From positions 1 through 60,382 of the forward strand of contig NZ_QFBC01000025.1 of the NCBI RefSeq assembly GCF_003122325.1: a stretch of DNA of 60,382 nucleotides, in the 5' to 3' direction. Position numbers and translations under genes: made by a program. This document shows, in pieces, positions 27,982-37,176 of this stretch. The notes below the pieces were generated by a model, which saw only the letters and a list, made by a program, of their open reading frames with translations, was not told where the DNA came from and searched no databases. The stretch comes from Rhizobium album. GTDB lineage: Bacteria > Pseudomonadota > Alphaproteobacteria > Rhizobiales > Rhizobiaceae. The stretch's first letter is position 1, and every line of letters begins with the position of its first letter.

Positions 27982-28560
27982 TCAACGGCTCCACGACCAG
28001 ACGGAGAGGTCTTTCTCGACCGACATGAGCCGTTCAAGGCAATGCGCGAGCGCCCGGCGCAGGTGACGATCGACCATGTTGCGCGAGATCTGCAGCTTGG
28101 CGGCGATCTCGTCCGGGGAGAGCTGGTGAAGCCGGTGCAGGACGAAGACCGCGCGCCGGCGCGCCGGCAGCTCCGCGATTGCTTCGCGAAGGACCGTAAG
28201 GCGCGCCTCGATCTCGAGACCGCGATCGGGAGCCATATCCTCCGCCGCAACGATCTGCGCCTCATGCGCGCTGCCGGAAAACAGGCGTGCCTCGAAGCGG
28301 TCCCGGCGGAAGCGGTCTATGCCGAGATTCATCGCCGCCCGGCAGAGATAGGCCTTGATCGAGCGCTTGTCGCGCAGGGCGCCCGGCTGGGCGGCAAGTT
28401 TCAGGTAGAGGTCGTGGACGATGTCGAATGCCGTCGCGCTCGACCGGCTGCGTCGGCCGGCGGCTGCCACGATCTCCTCGTAATAATCCTCGATCGCCCG
28501 ATTCAGCAGATCGTTGCTGTCGATGTCGTTCAAGGAAACAGAGCCGGATTGGGTTGGCAT
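27982..28560 (-). CDS. ECF sigma factor, FecI-like (iron uptake system 1)
   Basis: Extracytoplasmic-function sigma factor of about 192 residues. Region 2 includes FDIVHDLYLKLA and AYLCRAAMNLGIDRFRR; region 4 includes PARRRAVFVLHRL and the recognition helix ISRNMVDRHLRRAL. The style is that of FecI-type factors that switch on TonB-dependent receptor genes. No anti-sigma factor gene adjoins it; the nearest candidate is the FecR at 37177, on the far side of the uptake genes. The start is uncertain: 28560 (MPTQSG) is used, with in-frame ATGs also at 28596 and 28644. Confidence 0.85.
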   Translation of the reverse strand: MPTQSGSVSLNDIDSNDLLNRAIEDYYEEIVAAAGRRSRSSATAFDIVHDLYLKLAAQPGALRDKRSIKAYLCRAAMNLGIDRFRRDRFEARLFSGSAHEAQIVAAEDMAPDRGLEIEARLTVLREAIAELPARRRAVFVLHRLHQLSPDEIAAKLQISRNMVDRHLRRALAHCLERLMSVEKDLSVWSWSR

Positions 28561-28871
28561 CGCTTCGCTTTCGTCCTGGTCCGCCCGTGCCGGCATCCAA
28601 TGGTTCCGGAACCGGACAGGCGGCCGATCTCCGTATGTCATCATCCGCGCAAGAGTGATCCCTGATTAGAGAAGCGGTGAAAATCGTGCAATAGCAGCAG
28701 GTTAAATCAAACGGGCGATACTGGCTCGAACAGGCGAGTAAAGTGGATTTTAAAAGTCATATTTACCCTTTGATTTCGTTGCACGAATCTGGCCATGTAC
28801 TGAGCGGGCTGCGCTGTCAGCAGCGGCTTTTCGCCGGCATAAACCTCAGCCGTGTTGTCATCGCGCAACAA
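28561..28871. other. Gap between sigma factor 1 and the ABC cassette
   Basis: About 311 bases with no supported gene; the first 84 may be the 5' part of the sigma factor gene if a longer start is used. The rest is locally AT-rich and probably holds the sigma gene promoter. No clear iron-responsive box could be recognised. Confidence 0.4.
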
Positions 28872-29705
28872 TCATCCGCCGCAGGATGCATGCTGCCGGT
28901 GGCGCAGGGGCAGGGGAATGCACATGGGGGTTGCGGTGACGGGATCGGGCACCACCCTCACGGCGACGGAGAAGACATCGGCGATCCGTTCGGCAGTCAC
29001 CACGTCTTCGGGCCCGCCGGCCGCGACGACGGCGCCGGCTTTCAGCAGCACGATATGGTCGGCATGGCGCGCGGCCTGATTGAGGTCGTGGAGCACCGCC
29101 ACGACGGTCTTGCCGCGTTCGGCGACCAGCCGCGAGAGCAGTTCCATCACCTCGATCTGGTGGGCGAGATCAAGGAATGTGGTGGGTTCGTCGAGCAGGA
29201 GGATCGGTGTTTCCTGCGCCAGCGTCATCGCAATCCAGGCCCGTTGCCGCTGGCCGCCGGAAAGATTGTCGAGTGGCCGGCCAGCCAGTTCCGTCATTCC
29301 GGTCAGAGCCAGGGCTTCCGCACACGCCTCTTCGTCCCGTTCCGACGCACGTCCGAACAGGGGGAGGTGCGGGTAGCGCCCCTGCCGGACGAGGTCCAGT
29401 ACGGTCAATCCTTCGGGCGCGACGGGGCCCTGCGCCAACATGCCCACGCCGCGGGCGATTTCTTTGGTCGTCAGTCGGCTCAAGGGGCGTCCGTCGAGCA
29501 GAACCCTGCCTGCCCGCGGCGAAAGCAGGCCGCCCAGCGTTCTGAGGATCGTCGACTTGCCGCTGCCGTTCGATCCGATCAACGCCGTGAAGGCGCGGGG
29601 CGGAATGGCAAGGTCGAGGTCTTCGACGACGGCCGCGCGTCCATAGGCGACCGAAACGCCCTCGGCGGCGAGCGCCGTGCCTGCGGTTGCGCTAGCCTGC
29701 GGCAT
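28872..29705 (-). CDS. Iron-siderophore ABC transporter ATP-binding protein (FecE/FhuC type)
   Basis: ATPase of 277 residues. Walker A GSNGSGKST, the ABC signature LSGGQRQRA, Walker B ILLLDEPTTFLDLAHQ and the switch His in VLHDLNQAARH are all intact. It powers the two permeases directly upstream, and its start lies 14 nt inside the end of the second permease. It is the only ABC ATPase of the iron island, so it may also serve the FhuB-like permease of system 2. Confidence 0.93.
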   Translation of the reverse strand: MPQASATAGTALAAEGVSVAYGRAAVVEDLDLAIPPRAFTALIGSNGSGKSTILRTLGGLLSPRAGRVLLDGRPLSRLTTKEIARGVGMLAQGPVAPEGLTVLDLVRQGRYPHLPLFGRASERDEEACAEALALTGMTELAGRPLDNLSGGQRQRAWIAMTLAQETPILLLDEPTTFLDLAHQIEVMELLSRLVAERGKTVVAVLHDLNQAARHADHIVLLKAGAVVAAGGPEDVVTAERIADVFSVAVRVVPDPVTATPMCIPLPLRHRQHASCGG

Positions 29706-30678
29706 GACGATGTCTCCAGAGCAGATAGGCGAAGAATGGGGCGCCGATCAGCGCGGTAACGATCCCGGCCGGCAACTGCGCCGGGGCGACGAGCATGCGC
29801 CCGGCAAAATCGGCGGCCATCACCAGCGTCGCGCCGATCAGCGCGGAGACCGGAAGCAAACCCGCATGAGCCGGGCCGACCAGCCGGCGGGCCATGTGCG
29901 GCGCGACCAGCCCGACGAAGCCGATCAGCCCGGACGCCGCGATTGCCGCGCCGGACAGAAGCGTGCACAGCATCATCATCAGCGCGCGCACGAGGTTGAC
30001 CCTCTGCCCGAGGCTTTGCGCCGCGTCGTCGCCGAAGCGGATCAGATCGAGCTGGCGGCTGGCCATCATCGTCATCGCCATCGGCGCGACAAGCCAGAGC
30101 GCAAGCATTCGCACGCCTGCCCAATCGGCATTGTAAACGCTGCCGGCAAGCCAGATCATCGCGCGTTGCACGTCGCGAATGTCGCCGAAGGCGGTGAGGA
30201 GCGTGGTCGCCGCGCCGGCAAGGGCGGAAAGCCCGATGCCGATGAGGATGATGCGCAACGACGACGTGCCGCCGTTATGGCGCGACAGCATGTAGATCGT
30301 GGCCGCCATGCCGCTCGCGCCGGCGAAACTCGCCCAGGGAAGAAACTGGGCGGGCACATCCTTCAGCGCGGCGATGACGATCATCGCCGCGAGCGCCGCG
30401 CCGGCATTGATGCCGAGGAGGCCGGGCTCGGCGAGCGGATTGCGCATCACGGCCTGCACGATGGCGCCGGCCATCGCCAGCGCCGCACCGACCAGCATGG
30501 CGAGCAACGCGCGCGGCAGCCGCAGGTCGAGAACGATCATTTCCACCTGGGGATTCGTACCCGCCGGCTGCATCAGGATGGCGAGCAGATCGCCCGGCGC
30601 GACGATGTAGCCGCCCCAGGCGACGGATGCCAGAAGAACGGCCAGCAGCAGGAGCACGAGCGCGGCGATACGGATCAT
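29692..30678 (-). CDS. Iron-siderophore ABC transporter permease, FecD type
   Basis: Inner-membrane protein of 328 residues of the FecCD/BtuC family with about 9-10 transmembrane segments. Family hallmarks are LRLPRALLAMLVGAALAMAG, then MRNPLAEPGLLGINAGAA and the cytoplasmic coupling region GLIGFVGLVAPHMAR. It overlaps the partner permease as ATGA and forms a heterodimer with it. Confidence 0.93.
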   Translation of the reverse strand: MIRIAALVLLLLAVLLASVAWGGYIVAPGDLLAILMQPAGTNPQVEMIVLDLRLPRALLAMLVGAALAMAGAIVQAVMRNPLAEPGLLGINAGAALAAMIVIAALKDVPAQFLPWASFAGASGMAATIYMLSRHNGGTSSLRIILIGIGLSALAGAATTLLTAFGDIRDVQRAMIWLAGSVYNADWAGVRMLALWLVAPMAMTMMASRQLDLIRFGDDAAQSLGQRVNLVRALMMMLCTLLSGAAIAASGLIGFVGLVAPHMARRLVGPAHAGLLPVSALIGATLVMAADFAGRMLVAPAQLPAGIVTALIGAPFFAYLLWRHRHAAG

Positions 30679-31724
30679 GGCGCGGCATCCACGCGGCGGC
30701 GCGCAAGCCAGATGAAGAAGGGCGCGCCGACCAGGGCCACCGTCACACCCACCGGAAAGCTCTGGCTCGCGAAGAGGGTGCGCCCGAGCGTATCGGCGAG
30801 CACGACCATGAGTGCGCCGCCGACCGCGCCGAAAGGGATGATCCAGCGATAGTCGACGCCGACGGTCAGCCGCGCGATATGCGGCACGACCAAGCCGACG
30901 AAACCGACGGGCCCGGCAAGCGAAACCGCGCCGCCGGCAAGCAGGATGACGATGACGACGGCAATGCCGCGCCACAGGACCGGGTTCTGTCCGACGGCGC
31001 GCGCAGCACTCGCCCCGAGGCTGAGGGTCATCAGGTGGCGGCGGAAAATCAGGGCGGCGGCAAGGCCGGCGAGAATATGGGGCGCGACATCCACGACCTG
31101 CTGCATGCTGCGGCCGGCGAGCGAACCGGCCGTCCACAGCCTCACGGCATCGAGCGTGGTCTGGTCGAAAAGAAGGAATGCGGTGGTCAGCGAGGTCAGG
31201 AACGTGGTGAGCACGGCGCCAGCCAGCACCAGCTTCAGCGGTGTCGCGCCGGCGCGGCCGCTGGAGGCCAGCGCGTAGACGATGACCGCCGCCGCGCCCG
31301 CGCCGCCGAAGGCGAACCAGACATGCGTGCCGCTCGATGCGACGCCGAGCAGCGACATTGCCATCACGACCGCAAAGGCCGCGCCGGCATTGACGCCGAG
31401 CAGACCGGGCGATGCCAGCGGATTGTTCGTCATCGCCTGCATGATGGCCCCGGCTACCGCCAGCCCCGAGCCGGCCAGCAATCCGGCGAGCACGCGCGGC
31501 AGGCGCAGCGTCATCACCACCAGATGCTCGCGCGAGCCGTCGAATGCCAGGATCGCCGCCAGCACATCGCGGATCGAGGTGCGCGAGGTGCCGAGCGTCA
31601 CCGACCAGATCGCAACGGCGGCAAGGACGAGGCAAAGAGCCGCCAGCGCGAAGGACCGCATGCCGTCGGTACGCGCGGCGATCCGCCCGCCTAGGCGAGT
31701 TCCTGTCATCCGTATGCTCTTCAC
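30675..31724 (-). CDS. Iron-siderophore ABC transporter permease, FecC type
   Basis: Inner-membrane permease of 349 residues of the FecCD family, with LRLPRVLAGLLAGSGLAVAG, MTNNPLASPGLLGVNAGAA and GPVGFVGLVVPHIAR. Like its neighbour it has many hydrophobic segments. It overlaps the binding protein gene by 4 nt and the second permease by 4 nt, a tight operon. Confidence 0.93.
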   Translation of the reverse strand: MKSIRMTGTRLGGRIAARTDGMRSFALAALCLVLAAVAIWSVTLGTSRTSIRDVLAAILAFDGSREHLVVMTLRLPRVLAGLLAGSGLAVAGAIMQAMTNNPLASPGLLGVNAGAAFAVVMAMSLLGVASSGTHVWFAFGGAGAAAVIVYALASSGRAGATPLKLVLAGAVLTTFLTSLTTAFLLFDQTTLDAVRLWTAGSLAGRSMQQVVDVAPHILAGLAAALIFRRHLMTLSLGASAARAVGQNPVLWRGIAVVIVILLAGGAVSLAGPVGFVGLVVPHIARLTVGVDYRWIIPFGAVGGALMVVLADTLGRTLFASQSFPVGVTVALVGAPFFIWLARRRVDAAP

Positions 31725-32641
31725 GGCGCGGTCAGTATATAGCGTTCGACGTCGTCAAGGATGCGGTGGGCGGATGCAACGCTGTTGAAACCGAACCATG
31801 CCGCCTTGTCGACGCGATAGGCACGCCCCGCCTGCACCGCAGGCAGCATCTTCCAGAGCGGGTTGGCGATCGTCTCCGCCTCCAATTCCTCGTCCTGTCC
31901 GGGGCTGTTTCCTGCGGCCACCACATAGAGCAGGATACGACCGTTCAGTTCGGCAATCTCCTCCCATGTCGGACGCTTCAGGACGGTATCGTCATCGGTG
32001 GTTTCGTAGGCGGTGCGCTTCACGCCGGCCTCATGCAGGACGGCATAAGGGGCGTAGGCGGCGGGACCGTCGAGATAGACGTGAAAGCCGTGAATCGCGA
32101 CGCGGATCACCGACACCTCGATATCTGCGGGCATGCGTGACTTGATGGCCGAGGCGCGCTCGCGAAAGATGCGCAGCGCCTCCTCCGTCTTGTCCGAGCG
32201 CCCGGTGACGTCGCCGAGAGTAAGAAAATAGTCCTTCCAGTCCGCCACGTCGATCAGGGCCGTCGGCGCGATACGGGCCAGCTTGTCGTAGAACTGGCCG
32301 TGGAGCTGTCCGTCTCCGAGGATGAGGTCGGGCTTGAGCGCGACGATCCTTTCGAGGTCGGGCTGGCGGGTATCGCCGATATCGACGATTGAAGCGGCCT
32401 GCGCGCGCACGCGCAACCCGGCGTCCGGAGCCGTGAGCAACGGTGCGCCGACGACCGGCACGCCGATTTCAAGCGCCATGCCGAGATTGTAGAACGGATC
32501 GAGCACGACCACGCGCTGTGGATTGCCGGGTACGCAAACCGGCGCCTGCAGGATGTGGCCGGCGATCGTGCGGCCGCTGCAATCGGCCAAGGCGGGCCAG
32601 GCGCAGAGGAACAGGATGACGATGAGGGATGGAAGACGCAC
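31721..32641 (-). CDS. Iron-siderophore periplasmic binding protein, system 1
   Basis: Class III substrate-binding protein of about 306 residues. A signal peptide RLPSLIVILFLCAWPALA is followed by the mature part with two Cys near its start (ADCSG and VCVPG). VVLDPFYNLGMALEIGVPVVG and LKPDLILGDG are typical of the FecB/FhuD/BtuF fold. The start is taken as GTG at 32641, which places the signal peptide at the N terminus; a longer ATG form from 32716 would put 25 poor residues in front and overlap the receptor gene. Substrate unknown, presumably a ferric siderophore. Confidence 0.87.
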   Translation of the reverse strand: MRLPSLIVILFLCAWPALADCSGRTIAGHILQAPVCVPGNPQRVVVLDPFYNLGMALEIGVPVVGAPLLTAPDAGLRVRAQAASIVDIGDTRQPDLERIVALKPDLILGDGQLHGQFYDKLARIAPTALIDVADWKDYFLTLGDVTGRSDKTEEALRIFRERASAIKSRMPADIEVSVIRVAIHGFHVYLDGPAAYAPYAVLHEAGVKRTAYETTDDDTVLKRPTWEEIAELNGRILLYVVAAGNSPGQDEELEAETIANPLWKMLPAVQAGRAYRVDKAAWFGFNSVASAHRILDDVERYILTAP

Positions 32642-32712
32642 TGGAAACTCTGCTCGCTCGGATCGAAGGCACGATGACGGAGGGGCGGAGACCGGGCTCC
32701 GCCCCCTTTGGA

Positions 32713-35154
32713 TCAAAACCTGACCTTGAGGTTGAGGCCGAAGCTGCGGCGTTCGCCGAGCGAGGCGGCAATGTCGTTGTCGTTATAGACGAAATACTTC
32801 TCGTCCAGGAGGTTCTGCGCGAATGCGTTGACTTCCCAGCGTTCCGTCTTGTAGCCCGCCTGCATGTTCACGATCCAGCGGCTGTCGAGAAAATCGTGCG
32901 GCAGGCTGCCCAGCCGCGCCATGTAGCTCGACGTGTATTTGGCATCCGCACCCACGAAGACGCCGTTGTCGAAGGTGTAGCGCGCGCCCAGGCCCAAGGA
33001 CCATTCCGGGGCTTCGGGGAAGGGCAGCCCGGAAAGATTGCCATATGTCAGGTCATTGAAATCCTTGAATTCGGTATGGACGTAGCCGAGCGAGACGAAG
33101 GTCTCCAGATTGTCGGTGACCTTGAATGACGGCTCGATCTCGAAGCCCCATGCTTCCGAGGACGCGGCGTTGAGGATGCGGCGCGTGAGCGGATCCGTCG
33201 GGTCGAGCTGCATCTGGACCTGCTGGTCCGAATACCGGGTGAAGAAGACGTTCGAGTTCAGGGCCAGCCGGTCGTCCAGGAATGTTCCCTTGTAGAAGAT
33301 CTCATAGGTCGAGGCTGTCTCGGGATCGTAGGTGTAGGCGGTACGATTGAGGGAATCGTAGCTTGCCCCACCCGTTCTGAAGCCCTGGGAATAGGTCACG
33401 CCGATGGTTTGCGTTTCCGTCAGTTCTTTCGAAAGGCCGATCTTCGGCACGAAGTTGACCTCATCGAAGGATGCGCCGTAGTCCGTGAGAACGGACGTCC
33501 TGCCACCGAGCGGCTGGGTCCGCACGAGATGCTGCGTGATGTCCTGTTCGGTGTAGTCGAGGCGCCCGCCGACGGTCACCTTCCAGGTGGGGATGAACTC
33601 GTATGTCGCCTCTCCGAACAGGGCGGCGTTGAACGATTTCTGCGTATTGTGCTGCACCTGGTTGCGGTTGATCGTGGCGCTCAGCGGAATCGTGCGATCA
33701 TAGAAGTTCTTTTCGTCCTCATAGGATAAATAAACCCCGCCGACCCAATTCCATTTGTCGCCCTCATAGTTGAGGCGCAGCTCCTGGGAGCCGATCCACT
33801 CCTTGTAGTAGCCGTGATAGGTATTGATCTCGCCGACGGTCCCGTAATTGGGCGAACGGCGTTTCGTGTCGGAATAACTGAAGGCGGAAAGCGACGTCAG
33901 TTTCAGTTCGTTCGAGAAGTCATGGGTCACTTCCAGTCCGATATTATGCACGTCGGTCGGCCGGGTTTCGATGTAGGCCGGGATCTGGTAATCGCCGCGC
34001 TCCTCGTCGAAACTGAAACCCATCGAACCGGCCGGGCCGCCGATGTCGCGGACATAGGGGTCGTCATGCGAGAAGGAGTAGCTTAGCAGCGCCCGTGTCT
34101 CCGGCATCTCCGCCGGCTCGAAGAGCACCTTGCCGCGGATCTGGTAATTGAGATCGTGCGTGAATTCGTCATACCCGTCATAACCGGTGAAGGTCGGATA
34201 GTTGATGTCGTTCTTGCTGCGCTGGATTTCACCGGCAATGCGAACGGCGATCTGGTCGTCCACCAGCGGCGTGTTCACCATGAAGGCGCCGCCGTAGAGA
34301 TTGCCCGTGCCGATGGTGCCCGACAGCTCGGCCTCCCGCTCGAAAACCGGATCCTTCGTCTTGATGTAGATGGCGCCGGACATTGCCGCCCGACCGGACA
34401 GCGTCGACTGCGGGCCACGATAGACCTCGACCTGCTCGACGTCGAAAAGGCCGCGCGCGCCGCGCCGCGCACCCCGGACCGTCTGCTGTACGCCATCGAC
34501 GTAAAGCGTCGCGAGCGGGGCGCCCCCGGGGACGAGGCCCTCGGAATTGACGCCGCGGATGATGAAGCCTCCGTCGACCCAGTCGGCATCCATTACGTTT
34601 GCAAGGCGCCGGAAGCCGTCACGAAAGCTCTGTATATGGCTGTCGTTGATCTGTTCCGCGGTGATGATGCCGATGCTGGACGACGTACTGGCAAGGGTCG
34701 TGGCATTGCGCGCGCCGTAGATGGTGATCGCCTCGAGCTCGGTCGCGCTGCCATTGCCCGCCTCGGCGGTGTCCTCGCCTATCGAGGCTGTGTTGATGCT
34801 CAAGACGACCTGTGTCTTGCCGGCAAAGCGCCCGCTGATGCCGGTTCCGGCGAGAACGGCGTCGAGTGCTTCCTCCGGCGTAAGATTGCCGGCAGCGCCG
34901 CGCGTGGTCTTGCCCTGCGCCAGTTCTGCCTCGAACAGGATTTGCAGGCCGGCCTGGGCTGCAAGGCGATTGAGCGCCGGGGTCAGCGGACCGGCGGGGA
35001 TCGAAATGGACTGCTGCGCCATCTGCCCGGGGGCGGCGTTCTGTGCGCTGGCCGGAGAAGTCCAGTTGACGGCCAGAATCGTGCCGGCCCATAGGGCGAG
35101 CCGCAGGCGGCCACGGTTTCCGGATGCTGGTCTCGTCTTTTTTTTCGTCGTCAT
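32713..35154 (-). CDS. TonB-dependent siderophore receptor with STN domain, system 1
   Basis: Outer-membrane receptor of 813 residues. After a signal peptide ending in PASAQ there is an STN (secretin/TonB short N-terminal) domain of about 75 residues (QQSISIPAGPLTPALNRLAAQAG), the type that signals through FecR to an ECF sigma factor. A TonB box-like ELEAITIYG comes next, then the plug domain (IQSFRDGFRRLANV, VEVYRGPQSTLSGR) and a 22-stranded barrel ending in the aromatic FGLNLKVRF. The ATG at 35154 has a G-rich site before it. It heads the minus-strand receptor-binding protein-permease-permease-ATPase run. Confidence 0.93.
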   Translation of the reverse strand: MTTKKKTRPASGNRGRLRLALWAGTILAVNWTSPASAQNAAPGQMAQQSISIPAGPLTPALNRLAAQAGLQILFEAELAQGKTTRGAAGNLTPEEALDAVLAGTGISGRFAGKTQVVLSINTASIGEDTAEAGNGSATELEAITIYGARNATTLASTSSSIGIITAEQINDSHIQSFRDGFRRLANVMDADWVDGGFIIRGVNSEGLVPGGAPLATLYVDGVQQTVRGARRGARGLFDVEQVEVYRGPQSTLSGRAAMSGAIYIKTKDPVFEREAELSGTIGTGNLYGGAFMVNTPLVDDQIAVRIAGEIQRSKNDINYPTFTGYDGYDEFTHDLNYQIRGKVLFEPAEMPETRALLSYSFSHDDPYVRDIGGPAGSMGFSFDEERGDYQIPAYIETRPTDVHNIGLEVTHDFSNELKLTSLSAFSYSDTKRRSPNYGTVGEINTYHGYYKEWIGSQELRLNYEGDKWNWVGGVYLSYEDEKNFYDRTIPLSATINRNQVQHNTQKSFNAALFGEATYEFIPTWKVTVGGRLDYTEQDITQHLVRTQPLGGRTSVLTDYGASFDEVNFVPKIGLSKELTETQTIGVTYSQGFRTGGASYDSLNRTAYTYDPETASTYEIFYKGTFLDDRLALNSNVFFTRYSDQQVQMQLDPTDPLTRRILNAASSEAWGFEIEPSFKVTDNLETFVSLGYVHTEFKDFNDLTYGNLSGLPFPEAPEWSLGLGARYTFDNGVFVGADAKYTSSYMARLGSLPHDFLDSRWIVNMQAGYKTERWEVNAFAQNLLDEKYFVYNDNDIAASLGERRSFGLNLKVRF

Positions 35155-35306
35155 AAAAGCCCCCATTCGAACGGCGTTCAAGGCGCCGCGATCCATTGCA
35201 GCGAGCGGGTCGTCTCCCCGCTCACTGACTTGACGATTGGGGAAACCGCGATTGGGACTCTGCCGGCAAAAAAATCCGTGGAAGCCGTCCGGCAGATTTC
35301 AGCACC

Positions 35307-36233
35307 TCAGGAGGAGGTAGGCCTGGTCCGCAGAACATGCTGCCGCATTGCCATGCGCAATTCCGCGTCCCGCCGCTCGGGGGTGTTGAGGACGCATGTC
35401 GGGCAGACGGCGCCATCATCCACCGTATAGTGGCGACAGCAGCCGCCCCGCGCCCGGAAGGTATGCGAGATCTCCCCGCAATCTTCATCCGAAAGAGTGA
35501 GGTCGAAATAGTGAAGCTGGCGGTTGCAGAGCGGCGATCCGGGCTGCTTGAGGATCGTCATCGCCGCCGCCTTCGCCTCCTCGATCCTGCCGAAGCGCCG
35601 GCCCGCATCGAGGAAGGTGGCGGCAACGGCATCCGCCACCAGTCGCCATAGCGCATTGCGCGCGAGGTTGGTCCTGGCGTGAAGCTGCCCGACCAGCGGA
35701 TGAAAATGGCCCTCGACCGAATGGCGGAAGAGATCGCAAAGCGCATCGTCGTCCAGGTTCCCCGTCTCGCCGGGGCATGGCGGATCAGTCCCCCTGACCG
35801 TCTGGATGTCAGGGGAGAGAAAGCGGACATGCGCGCGTCGTGCCTCGTGGACGTGGCCATCATGTTCGATCGGGGTGACGTGGAAATGCAAGGCAAACTG
35901 TCGGGGCGACAGGTCCGGGACAATACCGAAACCCACGAACAACGGAACGACGGCCGTCGAAAAGATATAACCGTAGTCGGCCATCATGGCGGCCGCGCAG
36001 GTCTTCCTGTCCATGTTCGCATGGAAAGAACCTTCGTAGCGGAGATACTCCTCGATGGCGGCGTCGCTGGCAAACAGCGAGGCCGCCGTCATCCATCCCG
36101 GTTCCAGCGGGCCTGTTCCGGTCCGAACCTCGGGCCAGTTTGCCGATTGCGCAGCCAGCGCCGCACGAAACCGGACGCAGGCCGCTCTTTCCCTATCGCC
36201 CCTCCCCGCGCGCGTGTTGTGTTCCTGATCCAA
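35307..36233 (-). CDS. FhuF-like siderophore-iron reductase
   Basis: Protein of 308 residues related to FhuF, a cytoplasmic ferric-siderophore reductase with a [2Fe-2S] cluster. The C-terminal ligands fit the FhuF pattern CC-x10-CxxC (CCRHYTVDDGAVCPTC). It would release iron from imported complexes by reducing Fe(III). The predicted start is TTG at 36233 with GAGG 7 nt upstream, since no ATG occurs before residue 48. It lies upstream of the receptor gene on the same strand, next to the IS6 remnant. Confidence 0.83.
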   Translation of the reverse strand: MDQEHNTRAGRGDRERAACVRFRAALAAQSANWPEVRTGTGPLEPGWMTAASLFASDAAIEEYLRYEGSFHANMDRKTCAAAMMADYGYIFSTAVVPLFVGFGIVPDLSPRQFALHFHVTPIEHDGHVHEARRAHVRFLSPDIQTVRGTDPPCPGETGNLDDDALCDLFRHSVEGHFHPLVGQLHARTNLARNALWRLVADAVAATFLDAGRRFGRIEEAKAAAMTILKQPGSPLCNRQLHYFDLTLSDEDCGEISHTFRARGGCCRHYTVDDGAVCPTCVLNTPERRDAELRMAMRQHVLRTRPTSS

Positions 36234-36360
36234 ATCCGACCTCGATCATCAGGGCGGTTTCCGCCCCGGTCCTCAGCTCACGCCCGGCGCGTAGGCGCCA
36301 GGTCCTCATCGATACGACGACTGAACAGGGGTCTTTGGGACTGGCGCATCAAAATAAAGC

Positions 36361-37081
36361 ATGGGAAGAGCGTTCGATTCCTGGCTGAAAATGGTTTGGC
36401 CATTGATCTTGAAATGGCAGGAAATAGAAGTCGGTTTCGTGATAGGAACCAGGGTCGCCGCATGTCCATGCGGGCCTGTTTTCCGCCGGTCTCTCAAAGG
36501 AGATCATTGCATCGAACTGGCGCCATGTGGTTCGGTCCGGATCGACGAAACCTACGTCAAGATTCGTGGCAAGTGGCGTTTTCTGTACCGCGCCATCGAT
36601 AAATACGGAAACCCGGTCGATTTTCTGCTGACGGCCAAGCGTGATCTCGATGCCGCCAAACGATTCTTCCGCAAGATGCTGAAAGACGATCCGTTATTGT
36701 CGCCCGGCAAGATCGGCACGGATGGCGCCAATACGTTTCCGCCGGCGATTAAAGCGTCGGTTGACGATGGGCTACTGCACCTGGATCCCGTGCACGACGT
36801 CACCAAGCATCTGCAACAAGCCATTGAAAGCGACCATTTCCGGGTGAAGAAGACCATGCCCAGGATCGGCGGCTTCCAATCATTCAACACTGCGCGGCGA
36901 ACCATCGCGGGGTTCGAGGCGATGCTGTGGTTGAGGAAAGACGGCTTTTCCGGCGGCTGGACCGTCAACGATCAGAACGATCTGCTTGCGCGTCTCTTCG
37001 GACTGCAAAAAGTTAACAGAGCATGAATGTGGCATCGTTCAGGCCATAGCTGCGGCCGCGGGCGAGGTTTGCGACAAGCCC
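36361..37081 (+). pseudogene. Decayed IS6-family transposase and right terminal repeat (copy A)
   Basis: From about 36536 the frame reads as an IS6-type DDE transposase core: RIDETYVKIRGKW, LYRAIDKYGNPVDFLLTAKRD, TDGANTFPPAI, then ESDHFRVKK and MPRIGGFQSFNTA. The region before it does not give the N-terminal helix-turn-helix part, so the gene has lost its 5' end, and no left terminal repeat is seen. After the stop the element ends with TTTGCGACAAGCCC (37068-37081). A shorter relative lies at 45552-45926 in the same orientation. Confidence 0.85.
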
Positions 37082-37176
37082 ATACTATTCCATTCTTCTC
37101 AAGAGTGTTTCAGATGTCCCAAATCGTTAGGTTTGTTCGTTTCTGAAGTGAGACGACAGCATTCGGGGATATCGCC